From the NCBI GenBank assembly GCA_047833665.1, contig CP181261.1, positions 186,001 through 250,000 of the forward strand: DNA of 64,000 bases, given 5' to 3'. This document shows, in pieces, positions 61,726 through 64,000 of this stretch (the stretch's first letter is position 1; every line of letters begins with the position of its first letter). This DNA is from Caproicibacter sp047833665 (GTDB lineage: Bacteria > Bacillota > Clostridia > Oscillospirales > Acutalibacteraceae). The notes beneath the pieces were generated by a model. The model was given only the letters and a program-made list of their open reading frames with translations, had not been told where the DNA came from and did not search any database. The translations under genes were made by a program, and so were the position numbers.

Positions 61726-61797
61726 ACCGCTCCGGCCGCAAAAGCCTCCGCTTCTAGGAAAGAGCGGAAATCAATTATTGAATTTAGGAGAATGATC

Positions 61798-63300
61798 ATG
61801 AACGACGGCACAACAGAACGGACTGAAAACGCTGAAAACAAAAGCGAAGCAGAAATTAGAAGGGAGAAACTGGCCGCACTGCAGAAAGCGGGAAAAGATC
61901 CCTTTTTTATTACAACCTGCCCTCAGGATATTTTGGCGGAGGATATTCGCCGCCGTTTTACAGAACTGGAAAATCAAGACGTCTGCATCGCGGGCCGCAT
62001 TATGGGCTGGCGCGATATGGGCAAGGCAAGCTTTATGGATCTTGCCGACCGCAGCGGGCGCATTCAGATTTACATGAAAATTGATCAGGTTGGGGAAGAG
62101 AGCTATTCGGAACTGAAAAACTACTGGGATATCGGCGATATCATCAGCGTAAAGGGATATGTATTTAAAACGCGCCGGGGAGAAATTTCCGTCCACGCAA
62201 AGGAAATCCGGCTGTTGGCTAAATCCCTGCTGCCATTGCCGGAAAAATTCCATGGATTAAAAGATACCGATTTAAGATATCGCCAACGGTACCTTGACCT
62301 GATTATGAACCCGGAAGTGCGGGATACATTTCTCAAGCGCAGTACCATTATTAAAACCATTCGATCTATTCTCGACGCCAGAAATTATATCGAAGTAGAA
62401 ACGCCCGTTTTAAACACCATTCCGGGCGGCGCGGCGGCCAGACCGTTTATTACGCACCACAACACGCTGGACATTGATATGTACCTTCGTATTGCAACGG
62501 AACTGCATCTAAAAAGACTGATCGTCGGCGGATTGGAACGCGTTTACGAAATCGGTCGCATTTTCCGCAACGAGGGTATGGACGTAAAACACAATCCTGA
62601 ATTTACCACAATCGAACTGTATGAGGCTTATACGGATTATCGCGGCATGATGGATTTAACCGAAACGCTGGTGCGCGAAAGCGCCTTAGCTGCCTGCGGT
62701 ACCGATAAAGTCATTTATCAAGATGAGGAAATTGATTTTTCCGCTCCGTTTGCTCGCATCACTATGAACGACGCGATTTTAAAATATACCGGTGTTGACT
62801 TTTTGTCGTTCAAAGGCGATACGGAACGCGCAAAGAAAGAAGCAGCTCAGCTTGGCGTGGAACTGAAAGAGACAGATACATGGGGAGACATTATGGCACG
62901 CACCTTTGACGAAAAGGTGGAGGATAAACTCCTGCAGCCAACTTTCGTCTATGATTATCCGGTAGAAGTTTCCCCGCTTACCAAACGCAAACGCGGCGTA
63001 CCGGAACTGGTGGAACGCTTTGAGCTGTATGTGGCAAGATGCGAACTTGCAAACGCATATTCGGAATTAAATGATCCGATTGATCAGCGCGAGCGCTTTG
63101 GGCGCCAAATGGAACTGCGCGCCTCCGGCGACGAGGAAGCAAACATGATTGATGAGGATTTCATTACCGCGCTGGAATACGGCATGCCGCCGACCGGCGG
63201 TATGGGAATGGGCATCGACCGGCTGGTCATGCTGCTGACCAACAGTGCTTCCATTCGCGACGTGCTGCTGTTCCCAACTATGAAGCCGCGGGAGGACTGA
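61798..63300 (+). CDS. lysS: Lysyl-tRNA synthetase, class II
   Basis: 501 residues, family length. N-terminal OB-fold anticodon domain (about 55-160, ...VCIAGRIMGWRDMGKASF); class II core with motif 2 IGRIFRNEGMDVKHNPEFT and motif 3 GMGMGIDRLVMLLT. ATG 61798 lies 7 nt after TAGGAGA; the ATG at 61792 is too close to it. The C-terminal gene follows 7 nt later. Confidence 0.97.
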   Translation: MNDGTTERTENAENKSEAEIRREKLAALQKAGKDPFFITTCPQDILAEDIRRRFTELENQDVCIAGRIMGWRDMGKASFMDLADRSGRIQIYMKIDQVGEESYSELKNYWDIGDIISVKGYVFKTRRGEISVHAKEIRLLAKSLLPLPEKFHGLKDTDLRYRQRYLDLIMNPEVRDTFLKRSTIIKTIRSILDARNYIEVETPVLNTIPGGAAARPFITHHNTLDIDMYLRIATELHLKRLIVGGLERVYEIGRIFRNEGMDVKHNPEFTTIELYEAYTDYRGMMDLTETLVRESALAACGTDKVIYQDEEIDFSAPFARITMNDAILKYTGVDFLSFKGDTERAKKEAAQLGVELKETDTWGDIMARTFDEKVEDKLLQPTFVYDYPVEVSPLTKRKRGVPELVERFELYVARCELANAYSELNDPIDQRERFGRQMELRASGDEEANMIDEDFITALEYGMPPTGGMGMGIDRLVMLLTNSASIRDVLLFPTMKPRED

Positions 63301-63307
63301 TTTCCAC

Positions 63308-64000
63308 ATGGCAAGGGAAGGTCTGCTGATTGGCATGGAGGAGGATCGGCCGGAACCCCCTCCGCTTGAGCCTAAAACGCCGCGCAAAAAGGCGGAAAAC
63401 TTTTGGTATTATCATAAATGGCACATACTAGCAGCAGTGGTGGCAATAATTATTTTGTTCTTTGTCATTCGTGACATGTCAAGTCCAAAAGCGGATTATC
63501 AGATTGGGATGATTACATCCCAATATTATCCGCAGCAGGTTGTCGAACTGCTGGAAAAAAGCATAGAACCATATGCTGAAGATCTCAACGGAGATGGCCG
63601 TGTCATTGTCCAAATCAATCCATATTCTATCATATCCGAAGACAATGACCCTCAGCTGAGGCTTGCCAATCAAGTAAAATTGGACGCGGATCTTTCCTCC
63701 GGAATCAGCATGCTGTTTATAACGGATGAGGAATCCTTTCAAACACAGCAGAAGCGCAATGCAATGTTTGCAAATATCGATGGCAGTACGCCTCAAGCAG
63801 ACAACATCGACCAGAGTAAGATGAGAATTCCCCTTTTAAAGCTCAAAGCGTTCTCCGAACTGTCCTACGAAAAAACGGATGGCACAAATCTTTTGGATGA
63901 GCTCGGCTTGTCGCTGCGGGTCTATGAGGGTTCCGCAGTAGAAGGACAGGAAGACGATTATTGGAATGCCTGCCGGCGTCTGTTTCAGAAACTGGCTGAC
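63308..64000 (+). CDS. Hypothetical single-span membrane protein, 3' end cut by window edge
   Basis: The frame is open from ATG 63308 to the right edge, 231 codons with no stop. A proline-rich cytosolic head (PEPPPLEPKTPRKK) precedes a membrane anchor (about 45-65), and the rest looks extracellular with the stretch ADYQIGMITSQYYPQQVV. No family recognised. It follows lysS by 7 nt. No clear ribosome site is seen. Confidence 0.7.
   Translation, partial: MAREGLLIGMEEDRPEPPPLEPKTPRKKAENFWYYHKWHILAAVVAIIILFFVIRDMSSPKADYQIGMITSQYYPQQVVELLEKSIEPYAEDLNGDGRVIVQINPYSIISEDNDPQLRLANQVKLDADLSSGISMLFITDEESFQTQQKRNAMFANIDGSTPQADNIDQSKMRIPLLKLKAFSELSYEKTDGTNLLDELGLSLRVYEGSAVEGQEDDYWNACRRLFQKLAD

Noticed and set aside
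1..64000. CRISPR array, prophage, toxin-antitoxin or restriction system
   Set aside because: I found no regularly spaced repeats, phage structural genes, nuclease/methylase pairs or typical toxin-antitoxin pairs.

Overview
The window reads as chromosome of a Gram-positive anaerobe of the Clostridia (Bacillota). I infer an Oscillospirales/Ruminococcaceae-like bacterium from the gene mix: DUF4321, DUF975, DUF4358, DUF4830 and GGGtGRT families, an EF-G-like second factor, VanW and FtsEX-PcsB proteins, TTG/GTG starts behind strong AGGAGG-type ribosome sites, and TTGACA/TATAAT promoters. The genus cannot be fixed from the sequence alone.

Layout. 1-1.3 kb: an IS256-type transposase running off the left edge. 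1.3-4.0 kb (minus): a split chromate-type transporter, tadA and a CPBP protease. 4.0-6.2 kb: a mobile patch with a 1063-bp DDE element flanked by 26-bp direct repeats, a 57-residue small protein, and an IS200 element. 6.2-11.3 kb (minus): zapA, U32 peptidase, dut, DUF4321, maf and mreB, packed head to tail. 11.6-14.1 kb: a decayed glycogen phosphorylase followed by an intact GH13 glycosidase. 14.3-25.7 kb: envelope and metabolic genes (DUF975, UgtP-like glycosyltransferase, VanW, GT2, LPG-synthase-like flippase, nadE, alanine symporter, HAD phosphatase), with two promoter-plus-terminator units that look like small RNAs or leaders. 25.8-36.1 kb: methyltransferase, two TrkA proteins, tRNA-Arg with copies of its own 3' end repeated behind it, pta, a NifU-like/GGGtGRT pair, GNAT, SGNH hydrolase, DUF4358 lipoprotein, fba and an OGG1-type glycosylase. 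36.2-40.3 kb: a DnaA-box-like cluster, rlmB, and a 1010-residue protein that looks like a catalytically dead P-type ATPase behind a long disordered acidic/proline-rich region. 40.5-49.2 kb: a sulfur island. 49.4-54.4 kb: EF-G-like GTPase, DUF4830, pseudouridine synthase and sugar ABC ATPase. 54.5-55.6 kb: second copy of the 1063-bp element, again with 26-bp direct repeats. 55.7-64 kb: CdaR-type regulator, ftsE-ftsX-PcsB-CtpA, greA, lysS and a truncated membrane-anchored protein.

How they work together. The sulfur island joins a TauABC-like importer and its divergent LysR regulator to three YeeE/YedE-type channels (one as two half-proteins flanking a TusA-like carrier, one full length) and a CoA-disulfide-reductase/rhodanese fusion, so it probably takes up a reduced sulfur compound and handles sulfane sulfur. 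The zapA-mreB block and the FtsEX-PcsB-CtpA block are two cell-envelope/division modules. The most unusual items are the pseudo-P-type ATPase, the long 26-bp target duplications, the tRNA-Arg 3'-end repeat array, the off-origin DnaA-box-like cluster and the sulfur island.
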